Positions 52,908 to 61,601 are shown, numbered from the stretch's first letter. The stretch is DNA of 64,000 nucleotides from Gammaproteobacteria bacterium RIFCSPHIGHO2_12_FULL_39_24 (GCA_001802455.1 MGXZ01000022.1:62001-126000), one strand, 5' to 3'. Notes: a model not told the origin generated them from the letters alone. Made by a program: numbers and translations.

Positions 52908-53909
52908 ATGCCAAGAAAAATATTGTTAACGTTATTCATTTTTGCTCTATTTCTTTTTTTATATTTTGTTAGCGCATTATATTGTTTTTTTCACGTGCCG
53001 TTGATTGCTAAAAATAGTGAAACGGCTATCAAAGTTTATCCGAATCAAAATTTGCAACAATTATCTGAGCGATTGGTGCAGCAACATATTATTCGTCATC
53101 CAGGATTTTTTGAGTGGGTGGTTGAAATTTCGGGTAACGTTGGGCATTTGCGATATGGTGAATATCAAATTCGTTATCCGCTGACAGCGTGGCAGCTCTT
53201 AAATAACCTGAAATCGGGAACGGGATTGGTGGTTCATCGTTTAACGATTGTCAATGGATGGACATTTCACAATATTCGACAGGCTATTTTGAATGATGAG
53301 AATTTTAATCACACAGTAAATAAAGAAGATGATCAAGCTATTTTAACAGCACTCGGATCAACTCAAAAAAATCTCGAAGGATTGTTTTATCCTGACACGT
53401 ATTTTTTCACGTGGGGTAATTCTGATATGACTGTGTTGAAAACAGCATATCAAAAAATGCAAACGGTTTTGGAAAAAAATTGGGAAAATCGCGCACCAAA
53501 TTTATTGTATCAAAATGCGTACCAAGCATTGATTGTTGCATCATTAATTGAACGGGAAACAGCCGTAGATGCTGAAAAACCAATTATTGCCAGTGTGATT
53601 TTAAATAGATTGAAAAAAAACATGCGGTTGCAAATTGATCCGACCGTGCAATATGCTGTGAATCAAACATTTGGTGGTGTGATCACGAAAAAAGAGTTAG
53701 AGACAAAATCACCTTACAATACGTATTTAATTTTTGGTTTACCGCCAACGCCGATTTGCATGCCGAGTGAATCATCCATTGTTGCTGCGCTGCATCCTGC
53801 GGATACGAATTATTTATATTATGTTGCTACTGGAACGGGCGGGCATAACTTTTCCGTTGATTATGCGGATCATGAAAAACAAGTGACGGAGTACAGAAAT
53901 CAGATATGA
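52908..53909 (+). CDS. mltG: Endolytic murein transglycosylase MltG (YceG)
   Basis: MltG cuts nascent glycan strands in the periplasm. The 333-residue protein has an N-terminal membrane anchor (about 6-27), a LysM-like region (VYPNQNLQQLSERLVQQHII) and the catalytic domain. YPDTYFFTWG, SLIERETAVDAEKPIIASVI (catalytic Glu near 216) and NRLKKNMRLQIDPTVQYAV are all typical. It overlaps tmk by 4 bp (ATGA), the common mltG-tmk-holB order. Confidence 0.95.
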   Translation: MPRKILLTLFIFALFLFLYFVSALYCFFHVPLIAKNSETAIKVYPNQNLQQLSERLVQQHIIRHPGFFEWVVEISGNVGHLRYGEYQIRYPLTAWQLLNNLKSGTGLVVHRLTIVNGWTFHNIRQAILNDENFNHTVNKEDDQAILTALGSTQKNLEGLFYPDTYFFTWGNSDMTVLKTAYQKMQTVLEKNWENRAPNLLYQNAYQALIVASLIERETAVDAEKPIIASVILNRLKKNMRLQIDPTVQYAVNQTFGGVITKKELETKSPYNTYLIFGLPPTPICMPSESSIVAALHPADTNYLYYVATGTGGHNFSVDYADHEKQVTEYRNQI

Positions 53910-54520
53910 GCCATTTCATTACTCTCGAAGGTTGTGAAGGGGTTGGCAAAAGTACCGCGCTGGCTTTTATTAAAAATTATTTTGCGGAAAAAAAAATGGA
54001 CTGTGTAGTTACCCGTGAACCCGGCGGCACCGTGATCGGCGAATCTATTCGAGAAATATTGTTAGCCAATAACCATGAGGTTATTTTTTCTGACACGGAA
54101 TTATTATTACTGTTTGCCGCCAGAGCACAACATATTGCACAAGTGATTAAACCTGCATTAAAAGCTGGAAAAATAGTGGTTTCTGATCGATTCACGGATG
54201 CCAGCTTTGCGTATCAAGGTGGTGGACGACACATTCTATTCAATCGCATTGAAATCTTGGCTGATTGGGTTCAAGGAGATTGGCAACCCACCCTTACTTT
54301 GTTATTAGATGCGCCAGTGGAGATTGGATTAGCGCGCATGCGTCAGCGTGGAAAAAAAGATCGTATTGAGAGTGAGAAAAAAGAATTTTTTGAACGTGTG
54401 CGTGCGGTGTATTTATCGCGCGCAAAACAATTTCCAGAGAGATTTGTTGTGATTAATGCGGCCGAATCTCTGGAGAATGTGCAGGTGCAAATTAAACAGG
54501 TGCTAGATAAGAAAGTGTGA
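53906..54520 (+). CDS. tmk: Thymidylate kinase
   Basis: Tmk phosphorylates dTMP to dTDP. The 204-residue protein has the P-loop FITLEGCEGVGKSTALAFIK, the dTMP site VVTREPGGTVIGESIREILL, and the DRX motif VVSDRFTDASFAYQGGGR. The lid region RMRQRGKKDRIESEKKEFFE is also present. holB begins directly after its stop, in a GGAGTG repeat. Confidence 0.96.
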   Translation: MSHFITLEGCEGVGKSTALAFIKNYFAEKKMDCVVTREPGGTVIGESIREILLANNHEVIFSDTELLLLFAARAQHIAQVIKPALKAGKIVVSDRFTDASFAYQGGGRHILFNRIEILADWVQGDWQPTLTLLLDAPVEIGLARMRQRGKKDRIESEKKEFFERVRAVYLSRAKQFPERFVVINAAESLENVQVQIKQVLDKKV

Positions 54521-54535
54521 GTGGGAGTGGGAGTG
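54516..54535 (+). repeat. Hexamer repeat at the tmk/holB junction
   Basis: GTGAGTGGGAGTGGGAGTG-type units follow the tmk stop (54518-54520). Three GTG codons six bases apart (54521, 54527, 54533) can all start holB, each after the first preceded by GGGA. Confidence 0.8.
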
Positions 54536-55399
54536 ATAAATCAAACACAACTTCATTTATTGCAACAGGCATTTCAACAAAATCGCCTCTCGCACGCCTA
54601 TTTATTATCAGGAATTGCGGGTACCGGAAAAACCGCGTTTGCAAAACAATTCTCTGAATTTTTATTGTGTGATACAAATAATCATTGCGGCCATTGTCGT
54701 GGCTGCAAACAAATGCAAGCCAGCACTCACCCCGATTTTATTTTTATCGCACCGCAAGAAAAAAATCATTCCATTAAAATTGATCAGATTCGTGAGCTAG
54801 GCGAAAAAATAAGTAAAACAGCGCATGCCGGTGGATATCAAGTGGTGGTGATTTCGCCAGCCGACACCATGCCATTACCGGCAGCGAATGCGTTATTAAA
54901 AACACTGGAAGAGCCAATAGGAAACGTCATTATTTTTTTAGTAGATAATCAAAAAAGTCTTTTACCCGCAACCATTACGAGTCGCTGTCAAAAATTAATT
55001 TTTTCACATGATCATATTGATTTGCGTTTGCAAAATAATACAGTGATATTACGCGATCAGTTATTGAATCATCTTGAACAAATTCAATCTCGTCGCGTGA
55101 ATTCAATTGCATTCAATCTAGCCTGGTTAAAAATAAATTTAGAGGATATTTTTCAGCAGTTGATTTTAATTTGTTCCGATATTTCTCGTGCGCAGTTTGG
55201 TGCTGACAAAAAATGGATTGTGAATAATGATGTTGATGAAAAATTAAAAAAAATGGCGTCTCCTATTTCACCTAAAAAATTACAGAAATTTATCGAGAAA
55301 TTATTAGATAAAAAATTAATGATTTCAAAAGGCATTAATTTAAATCAGCAATTGTGCCTGGAAGATATTTTTATTGAGTGGGAAAATTATGTTCATTGA
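54521..55399 (+). CDS. holB: DNA polymerase III delta' subunit
   Basis: HolB is part of the clamp loader of DNA polymerase III. The 292-residue protein has the P-loop-like LLSGIAGTGKTAFAKQFSEF, the zinc cysteines CDTNNHCGHCRGCKQ and LPAANALLKTLEEP. The arginine-finger region is TITSRCQKL. Start is one of three GTG codons in a hexamer repeat (54521, 54527 or 54533); the last puts INQTQLHLLQQAFQQ at the N-terminus. The 3' end overlaps tatD by 11 bp. No pilZ gene lies between, unlike some gammaproteobacteria. Confidence 0.94.
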   Translation: MGVGVINQTQLHLLQQAFQQNRLSHAYLLSGIAGTGKTAFAKQFSEFLLCDTNNHCGHCRGCKQMQASTHPDFIFIAPQEKNHSIKIDQIRELGEKISKTAHAGGYQVVVISPADTMPLPAANALLKTLEEPIGNVIIFLVDNQKSLLPATITSRCQKLIFSHDHIDLRLQNNTVILRDQLLNHLEQIQSRRVNSIAFNLAWLKINLEDIFQQLILICSDISRAQFGADKKWIVNNDVDEKLKKMASPISPKKLQKFIEKLLDKKLMISKGINLNQQLCLEDIFIEWENYVH

Positions 55400-56195
55400 C
55401 TCACATTGCCATCCCTACATGCTGGATGTTTATAAAGATCAAACTGTTTTTGATTGCTGGATGAATGACACCAAAGCGGCTGGCGTTGATGCGATGCTGT
55501 GTGTTGCCATTGATATGGATTCCGCGCAAACCTGTTTAACAATAGCGGAAAAATACGATTGTGTTTATTCGAGCGTGGGTTCGCATCCTAGTGAAAAAGA
55601 AGAAGATGATTTATCAGTTGAAACACTGGTTGAGTTTGCAAAAAATAAAAAAGTGGTGGCGATCGGTGAAACCGGTTTGGATTATTATTATCATTCTGAC
55701 AAACTGGAAGTGATGCGCAGACGTTTTCGTGATCACATTCGTGCAGCAATACAAGCAAAAAAACCATTAATTATTCATACACGCAATGCGCGTGACGATA
55801 CGGTTAATATCATGCGTGAAGAAAATGCGCAAGTAGTAGGGGGCGTGATGCATTGTTTTACGGAAAGTGTGGAAATGGCCAAAGCCGCTTTGGATTTAAA
55901 TTTTTACATTTCTTTTTCAGGTATTATCACCTTTAAAAATGCGCTGGAATTAGTAGAAGTGGTGAAACAGGTGCCGTTGGAAAAAATGTTAATTGAAACC
56001 GATTCACCATATTTAGCGCCCGTTCCATTTCGTGGAAAAACGAATGAACCGAAATATATTAAATATGTTGCTGAAAAAATTGCGGAGATAAAAAATATTT
56101 CAGTAGAAACGGTAGCGGACATTACCAGTCAAAATTTTAAAAAGCTCTTTCTTAACCGCGCTTCATTAACACCAACCCCGGTGCACACAAAATAA
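55389..56195 (+). CDS. TatD-family metal-dependent DNase (YcfH type)
   Basis: TatD-family hydrolases are metal-dependent nucleases. From the ATG at 55389 (MFIDSHCHPYMLDVY) the protein is 268 residues with HxH metal ligands (SHCH), VAIGETGLDYYYHS, LIIHTRNARDDTVNIMRE, VMHCFTESVEMAKAAL and LIETDSPYLAPVPFRGK. Place next to holB is that of E. coli ycfH. Its 3' end overlaps the 3' end of the permease gene on the other strand by 44 bp. Confidence 0.94.
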   Translation: MFIDSHCHPYMLDVYKDQTVFDCWMNDTKAAGVDAMLCVAIDMDSAQTCLTIAEKYDCVYSSVGSHPSEKEEDDLSVETLVEFAKNKKVVAIGETGLDYYYHSDKLEVMRRRFRDHIRAAIQAKKPLIIHTRNARDDTVNIMREENAQVVGGVMHCFTESVEMAKAALDLNFYISFSGIITFKNALELVEVVKQVPLEKMLIETDSPYLAPVPFRGKTNEPKYIKYVAEKIAEIKNISVETVADITSQNFKKLFLNRASLTPTPVHTK

Positions 56196-57522
56196 TTAAT
56201 CCTGCAGCGAACACAGCAGCGTAATGCCAGATGCTGCCAAAATGTAAATTACTCGGTGGAATAAATCCAATAATTAAGGTAATCATGCAGCTGAGTAATC
56301 CGAACAAGCATAAAATCCATTTCATGGGTGTGCCACCGGGAATTGAGAATGGTTTTTCAATGTGCCTGTGTTTGTAATGTAAAACGATTGCGGACAGAAA
56401 CATGAGCACATACATCATTACATATAATTCAGTCGATAAATCGGTGAGTAACCAATAAATATCATTCACGCTTTTAAATAAAACAAATGCAAGACAAACC
56501 AGCGACACTAAAATAGCTTGTAGAATAAGAATATGTGCCGGCATATCGTGTTTATTATTTTTAGAAAACAATGCGGGTAAATTGCCGGTTTCTGCTGCTT
56601 GTTGCATTCCGCGTGCGGGAGAAATAATCCAATTAATCATTTCACCAATGCTCGCAAAAATAACCAACACAGACATAATCACCACAAGCCATTTTAAATG
56701 AAACGCGGTGAGATAATATTGAAAGGTTTGAAAAATACCGGTCGTCAACCCAATTTGTTCTTGTGGGATCACCAATGCAATTGCTAGAGAGCCAAAAATC
56801 ATGGTGATTAAAATAATGGCGGAAGCGAGCAATACCCCAACGGGATAATTTCTTTTTGGATTGTTAATGTTGTGTACATTGACTGTTGCCAATTCCATGC
56901 CTAAAAACGCAGTAATAATAGTGGTTAGCGATATCCAATCATTAACATTTGAAAATTTTGGAATGATGGTGTGCCAGTGCAAATGAATTTGGATGGGATG
57001 GTTGTCATGTTTCCACATGACAGCGAGCGCTACCATGACGCAAAAAGGAATTAAAAATCCCATCATGGTACACAGTGTTGCAAAACCCGCTGAGATGGAA
57101 AAATTATTTAATGATAAAATCGTTAATCCCCAAAACACCGTTAAAATAACGATAACAGAAAAAATTTTGCTGCTGCACAATGCAGGGCTAATTAAAAAAG
57201 CAATTCCGCCTGCGATAAATGATAAAATACTCGGATACCAGGTTGCTGTATTAACCCATTGTAACCACACTCCCACAAAAGCCGTTTTTTCGCCGAAAGC
57301 TTCTTTGATCCACTGATAGATGCCATTTCGTTCAGGATGATAAGAAGTGAGTTCAGCTGAAATTAAAGCGATGGGTAATAAAAAAGTAATACCGGCGGCA
57401 ATAAAAAAGAAAATGAGTGGTGCGCCAAACATGGCGTTGGAGGGCATATTTCTGAGGCTGTCGATCGATCCAACGATAAACATCGTTAGAATAAATAAGC
57501 CGATTTTTTTGTTTCCGATCAT
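56152..57522 (-). CDS. GadC-like amino acid permease (APC superfamily)
   Basis: The 456-residue protein has about twelve membrane segments of the APC fold. FGAPLIFFFIAAGITFLLPI, SYHPERNGIYQWIKEAFGEK and FLGMELATVNVHNINNPKRN resemble the GadC/YjeM branch, which exchanges glutamate, GABA or related amino acids. It is the last gene of a minus-strand run: acetyltransferase, type II glutamine synthetase, permease (gaps 13 and 73 bp). This points to transport of a glutamine- or glutamate-related compound, inferred from context. The protein lacks the long C-terminal plug of E. coli GadC. Confidence 0.85.
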   Translation of the reverse strand: MIGNKKIGLFILTMFIVGSIDSLRNMPSNAMFGAPLIFFFIAAGITFLLPIALISAELTSYHPERNGIYQWIKEAFGEKTAFVGVWLQWVNTATWYPSILSFIAGGIAFLISPALCSSKIFSVIVILTVFWGLTILSLNNFSISAGFATLCTMMGFLIPFCVMVALAVMWKHDNHPIQIHLHWHTIIPKFSNVNDWISLTTIITAFLGMELATVNVHNINNPKRNYPVGVLLASAIILITMIFGSLAIALVIPQEQIGLTTGIFQTFQYYLTAFHLKWLVVIMSVLVIFASIGEMINWIISPARGMQQAAETGNLPALFSKNNKHDMPAHILILQAILVSLVCLAFVLFKSVNDIYWLLTDLSTELYVMMYVLMFLSAIVLHYKHRHIEKPFSIPGGTPMKWILCLFGLLSCMITLIIGFIPPSNLHFGSIWHYAAVFAAGLIILCAPGLVLMKRG

Positions 57523-57595
57523 AATGTAGATCGCTCCACGGTAAGCGTTGGTAAGCGTTCAAAGAGAGGGCGCTGTACTAAAATTTATGAAGAAA

Positions 57596-58651
57596 TCAAA
57601 CTGTTCCTTTCAACGAACAGCAAATCGTTTTTACCAGCATATAAGCCACTTCATACGGATTAGCATTTGCGCATGGACGACGATCTTCTAAATAACCACA
57701 ACCTTGTTGTGCCACATTCAGTGGAATTCGCACGGACGCACCACGATGCCCCACCCCAGACAAAAATTCTTTGTAGCTCGCTGTTTCATGTCGACCTGTT
57801 AAGCGTTCTTCAATGCCATGACCATACACTTGAATGTGCGCTTCGTGATTTGCTTTGAGCGCTTCAATGGCTTCGTGAATCGCTTTCATACCTGTTTTGA
57901 CATCACGCGTTGCTTTTGTCGAAAAATTGGTGTGTTTTCCAGCACCATTCCAATCACCTTTGACTGGTTTCGGATGTAGTTTTGCGGAAATATCGAATTC
58001 TTCGCCAATGCGATACAACAACCAACGCGCAACCCACAAATGATCGCATACGGTGAGTGGATCTGCTGACTCAGTATTAACTCCACGATATCCAATTTGA
58101 AATTCCCATTGTCCGGGCATCACTTCTGCGTTGGTGCCATAAATCATGAGGTTTGCTTCAAGGCATGCGCGCGTGTGTTCTTCAATCATGTCGCGTCCGA
58201 ATACTTCATCAGCGCCAACGCCGCAGTAAAATGGTCCTTGCGGTGCAGGATAACCGCGATCAGGCCAGCCTAACGGTTGTGTGCCGCGAAACAAAGTATA
58301 CTCTTGTTCGAAACCAATCCAGGGTTCTTGCTTACTCACTTTTTCCATTATTTCGCGTAATTTCGCGCGTTTATTGGAAACGTGCGGTGTGCGATCCGGA
58401 TTAAATACTTCGCAGAGTACCAAATAATTCGCGCCTCCCAAAATGGGATCGTTGGTAAAAAACACCGGTTGTAGAATTAAATCTGATTCGTGACCGCATG
58501 CTTGATTGGTTGATGAACCATCAAAACCCCATTCTGGAAAATCTTTTAATGTCATTTCATTTTTGGGATGTGATAACACGCGCATTTTATTACGCAATGT
58601 TTGTGTTGGTTCAGCGCCGTCGATCCAGATATAAGTGGCTTGTGTCAACAT
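57596..58651 (-). CDS. glnII: Type II (eukaryote-like) glutamine synthetase
   Basis: Glutamine synthetase joins ammonia to glutamate with ATP. At 351 residues and with WGFDGSSTNQACGHESDLIL, PWIGFEQEYTLFRGTQPLGW, MPGQWEFQIGYRGV and KGDWNGAGKHTNFSTKATRD, it is the GSII form common in eukaryotes and some bacteria. It is not the 470-residue GlnA with an adenylylation loop, so GlnE control should not apply. I start at the ATG 58651, which follows GGGGAG; the frame open to 58846 runs into the acetyltransferase gene and is rejected. Confidence 0.95.
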   Translation of the reverse strand: MLTQATYIWIDGAEPTQTLRNKMRVLSHPKNEMTLKDFPEWGFDGSSTNQACGHESDLILQPVFFTNDPILGGANYLVLCEVFNPDRTPHVSNKRAKLREIMEKVSKQEPWIGFEQEYTLFRGTQPLGWPDRGYPAPQGPFYCGVGADEVFGRDMIEEHTRACLEANLMIYGTNAEVMPGQWEFQIGYRGVNTESADPLTVCDHLWVARWLLYRIGEEFDISAKLHPKPVKGDWNGAGKHTNFSTKATRDVKTGMKAIHEAIEALKANHEAHIQVYGHGIEERLTGRHETASYKEFLSGVGHRGASVRIPLNVAQQGCGYLEDRRPCANANPYEVAYMLVKTICCSLKGTV

Positions 58652-58664
58652 CGTACTCTCCCCA

Positions 58665-59225
58665 TCATTTGTTTTCATTACAAATCGCAAACATCTCAAT
58701 GTCCCATGTTTTTCCGTCAAAATAGCGATAATTTTTGAGTGTTCCTTCGTGAACAAACCCAACGTTTTTGAGTAAATAAATGGATGCGCTATTTTCATGT
58801 CGCGTGACGGCTTCAATACGTGAAATGGACATATTCTTAAAAGCATGCTGAATAACCGCTTGAATTGCTTTTCGTGTAATGCCTTGTCGCCAATATTCCT
58901 TCGCTAAATCATATGTGATTTCTGCGCGATGATGCGCGTTGTTTGTATACAATCCAATTGCGCCAATCATACGGTTATCGTTTTTTTTTGCGATCGTCCA
59001 GTAAATTCCTTGCTTTGAATAAAATAAATTTCGACAATATTGCACTTCTTTACTGGCTTCGAGCAATGTTGCTGGCTTGGTTGCAAGAATATATTTTCCC
59101 ACATCAGGATCAGTATAGTAACGAAAAAAATCTTCGGTATCTTCAAGCGTTTGTTCACGCAAAATGGTGTGATCGTCAAGATCGATAACAGGAAAAGGTT
59201 GTTGATAAAAATTTAGAGTCATCAT
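58665..59225 (-). CDS. GNAT acetyltransferase, RimJ/RimL type
   Basis: The 186-residue protein is a GNAT N-acetyltransferase with the RimJ-like pattern: DDHTILREQTLEDTEDFFRY at the start, then GAIGLYTNNAHHRAEITYDL. The acetyl-CoA loop and its sequel read RQGITRKAIQAVIQHAFKNM, and ENSASIYLLKNVGFVHEG follows. The substrate may be a protein N-terminus or a small amine. Two ATGs (59225, 59222) are possible starts, just after a GTGAGT repeat read on this strand. It precedes glnII by 13 bp and is probably co-transcribed. Confidence 0.9.
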   Translation of the reverse strand: MMTLNFYQQPFPVIDLDDHTILREQTLEDTEDFFRYYTDPDVGKYILATKPATLLEASKEVQYCRNLFYSKQGIYWTIAKKNDNRMIGAIGLYTNNAHHRAEITYDLAKEYWRQGITRKAIQAVIQHAFKNMSISRIEAVTRHENSASIYLLKNVGFVHEGTLKNYRYFDGKTWDIEMFAICNENK

Positions 59226-59228
59226 GAT

Positions 59229-59253
59229 TTACTCACACTCACACTCACACTCA
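59229..59253. repeat. Hexamer tandem repeat between the acetyltransferase and recJ
   Basis: Four ACTCAC units lie in the divergent gap, only four bases upstream of the acetyltransferase ATG. The array can alter the leader or promoter spacing of that operon. Confidence 0.88.
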
Positions 59254-59308
59254 CATCTGCTGTATGATAACGCAAAAACAAACGGAAGTGATTAGGGATA
59301 GGCCAACA

Positions 59309-61036
59309 ATGCAAAAAAAAATTATGCGTCGATCCTACGAACAAAATAAACTGGCCACCTTATCGTCAATACCTGCTTTATTACAGAGAATTTATGCTGC
59401 ACGAGATGTACGATCTATTGCTGACATCGATCGATCGCTTTCGGCATTATTGCCATTTCGTGATTTGATGGATAGTGAAAAAGCAGCAGCGCGTTTGATA
59501 GAGGCGATTCTCAATCAAGAAACTATTTTAATTATCGGTGATTTTGATGCGGATGGTGCAACCAGCACAGCAGTTGCGCTGATAGCATTGCGCTCATTTG
59601 GTGCGAAAAATGTGGATTTTCTCGTTCCTAATCGATTTACATTTGGATATGGGTTAACACCAGAAATAGTTGAGCTTGCCAAAAAAACAAAATCACCTGA
59701 TTTAATTATCACCGTTGATAATGGTATCGCCAGTATTGATGGTGTTATGCGTGCCAATGAATATGGCATTGATGTGATTGTGACGGATCATCATTTGCAA
59801 GGTATGCAATTACCGAATGCTTATGCGATTGTGAATCCGAATCGCAAAGAAGATCTTTTTCAAAGTAAATCACTCGCAGGTGTTGGCGTTATTTTTTATG
59901 TGATGTTAGCCGTGCGTGCTGCGCTGGATACGCAAAATTATTTTTCAAAAAATAATATCACTAAACCAAATATGGCTGCATTATTGGATTTAGTGGCATT
60001 GGGCACTATTGCGGATGTGGTGCCGCTGGATAAAAATAATCGTATTTTAGTGCATCAGGGATTGCAACGCATTCGTGCGAATCTGGTTAGGCCAGGTATT
60101 CGTGCTTTGTTGCAAATCGCTGGACGTTCTCCACAAAAATTATCTGCGATGGATTTGGGTTTTTCAATTGGTCCTAGATTAAATGCAGCGGGAAGATTAG
60201 ATGATATGTCATTAGGCATTAATTGCCTGATTTCCAGTGATTTTGATCAAGCGCTTGAGTTGGCGAACATGCTGGATCAATTGAATATTGAGCGTCGTGT
60301 CATTGAGCAAGAAATGAAGCAACAAGCATTTGATGTTGTTGATAAACTTGATTTAGAAAAAAAATTACCACTAGGAATTTGTTTGTATGATGAAAGTTGG
60401 CATCAAGGTGTTATTGGATTAGTGGCTTCTCGCGTCAAAGATAAATTACATCGTCCTGTGATTGCTTTTGCAAAAGCAGATGAAGAAAATTTAAAAGGAT
60501 CGGCGCGATCAATAATGGGTGTGCATATTCGAGATATGTTAGATGAAATTGCAACACAATACCCAACCTTATTATCCAAATTTGGTGGTCACGCCATGGC
60601 GGCAGGCTTAAGTATTAGATTAAAAGATTTCCGTGAATTCAGTACTGTTTTTGAGAAAACTATCGAACGTTATTTAGATGAAAATAAATTATTTCGCGTG
60701 ATTGAAACAGATGGTGAATTATCGGCTGATGATTTTATGCTGGAAAATGCGGAGTTACTTAAAGATGCAGGACCATGGGGTCAGTATTTTCCCGAGCCGC
60801 TTTTCGATAATGAGTTTACTATTGTTTCACAGCGATTAGTGGGTAATCATCATTTGAAGCTGGTTTTACAGCCTAAACATAGCACGCAATTGTTAGATGC
60901 CATTGCATTTCAAGTGAATGTAAATCAATGGCCGAATCATCGTATTACACAAGCTAGAATGGCTTATCGCCTTGATACCAACGAATATCGTGGACGTACC
61001 CGTTTGCAGTTGGTGGTCGAGGAAATTGAACATTAA
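59309..61036 (+). CDS. recJ: Single-stranded-DNA exonuclease RecJ
   Basis: RecJ degrades single-stranded DNA 5' to 3' in recombination and mismatch repair. DHH-family motifs are present: IIGDFDADGATSTAVALIAL (near 78), TVDNGIAS, VTDHHLQGMQLPNA (near 158) and the DHHA1 region FGGHAMAAGLSIRL. From the ATG at 59309 (MQKKIMRRSYEQN) it is 575 residues, aligning with the start of E. coli RecJ (577). An in-frame ATG at 59264 would add 15 residues and lacks a ribosome site. Confidence 0.94.
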   Translation: MQKKIMRRSYEQNKLATLSSIPALLQRIYAARDVRSIADIDRSLSALLPFRDLMDSEKAAARLIEAILNQETILIIGDFDADGATSTAVALIALRSFGAKNVDFLVPNRFTFGYGLTPEIVELAKKTKSPDLIITVDNGIASIDGVMRANEYGIDVIVTDHHLQGMQLPNAYAIVNPNRKEDLFQSKSLAGVGVIFYVMLAVRAALDTQNYFSKNNITKPNMAALLDLVALGTIADVVPLDKNNRILVHQGLQRIRANLVRPGIRALLQIAGRSPQKLSAMDLGFSIGPRLNAAGRLDDMSLGINCLISSDFDQALELANMLDQLNIERRVIEQEMKQQAFDVVDKLDLEKKLPLGICLYDESWHQGVIGLVASRVKDKLHRPVIAFAKADEENLKGSARSIMGVHIRDMLDEIATQYPTLLSKFGGHAMAAGLSIRLKDFREFSTVFEKTIERYLDENKLFRVIETDGELSADDFMLENAELLKDAGPWGQYFPEPLFDNEFTIVSQRLVGNHHLKLVLQPKHSTQLLDAIAFQVNVNQWPNHRITQARMAYRLDTNEYRGRTRLQLVVEEIEH

Positions 61037-61079
61037 TTTATGTGCTATAATTTCGCCTATAAAAACACAGGAGAAACGT

Positions 61080-61400
61080 ATGGCTGACAATAAATTTGAT
61101 TTGAATAAATTGAAAGATAACATGGGTGGTTTGATGGATAGTTTGAAGTCCATGATCAATCCAGCTGGTGGCACGCCGACTGTCGATCCTGACGATGCGC
61201 TGGGTTTGAAAATCGCGCAATTAACTACGTTAATAAAAGAAATAACTGATGCGCAACAAGAGCAGATTAAAAAATTAAATAAAATAAATGAGCTTTTAAA
61301 TGGCATATTTCAAGCTGTTCAAACGTTGCGGGATTCGGTAAAAGTAGAAAAGACAGCACAAAAACCAGCGGAAGAAAAAACAAAAGAACAGAAAGAATAA
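61080..61400 (+). CDS. Small coiled-coil protein with Glu-rich C-terminus
   Basis: The 106-residue protein (MADNKFDLNKLKDNMGGLMD) is not recognised. AGGAG lies six bases before the ATG and TATAAT at 61046-61051 is a likely -10, so it has its own promoter. Residues about 45-85 (AQLTTLIKEITDAQQEQIKK, then LNKINELLNGIFQAVQTL) are a long amphipathic, probably coiled-coil helix. The last 20 residues are rich in Glu and Lys (PAEEKTKEQKE), which resembles the E-block signal of many Dot/Icm effectors, but a conserved cytoplasmic protein is equally possible. A strong terminator follows. Confidence 0.75.
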   Translation: MADNKFDLNKLKDNMGGLMDSLKSMINPAGGTPTVDPDDALGLKIAQLTTLIKEITDAQQEQIKKLNKINELLNGIFQAVQTLRDSVKVEKTAQKPAEEKTKEQKE

Positions 61401-61401
61401 G

Positions 61402-61431
61402 AACAGCGTTTCGCAAAAACGAAACGCTGTT
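61402..61431. terminator. Bidirectional terminator hairpin
   Basis: AACAGCGTTTCG (61402-61413) and CGAAACGCTGTT (61420-61431) form a perfect 12-bp stem with a CAAAAA-type loop. It separates two convergent small genes (61080-61400 plus, 61437-61601 minus). Only short T-runs flank it, so efficiency is uncertain. Confidence 0.85.
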
Positions 61432-61436
61432 TGATG

Positions 61437-61601
61437 TTACTCTGCTAATTCCATTTTATCTGCGAGATCGCCTAGCTCATCCTTGCAGCGTCGGCGTTCG
61501 AGATAATCTTCAATTTTACGTCTTACTTGGCAGCCAACATTGTTTTCATCATTTGCTTCAATTGTGATGGCCGCTTCATCCATATCAGCACTATTTTTCA
61601 C
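61437..61601 (-). CDS. PA3496-family small protein
   Basis: Translation from a GTG at 61601 gives 54 residues ending ELAE. The core CQVRRKIEDYLERRRCKDEL (followed by GDLADKM) matches the small family named after Pseudomonas PA3496, found widely in gammaproteobacteria and annotated as putative envelope integrity protein. AAGGAG lies about eight bases upstream, supporting the GTG. The N-terminal half is acidic and probably disordered. The protein is charged and has no membrane segment, so the envelope role is uncertain. Confidence 0.75.
   Translation of the reverse strand: MKNSADMDEAAITIEANDENNVGCQVRRKIEDYLERRRCKDELGDLADKMELAE

Noticed and set aside
58652..58846. 65-residue N-terminal extension of glutamine synthetase
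   Set aside because: It lies in the acetyltransferase gene, and the ATG at 58651 has a good GGGGAG site and gives the family length.
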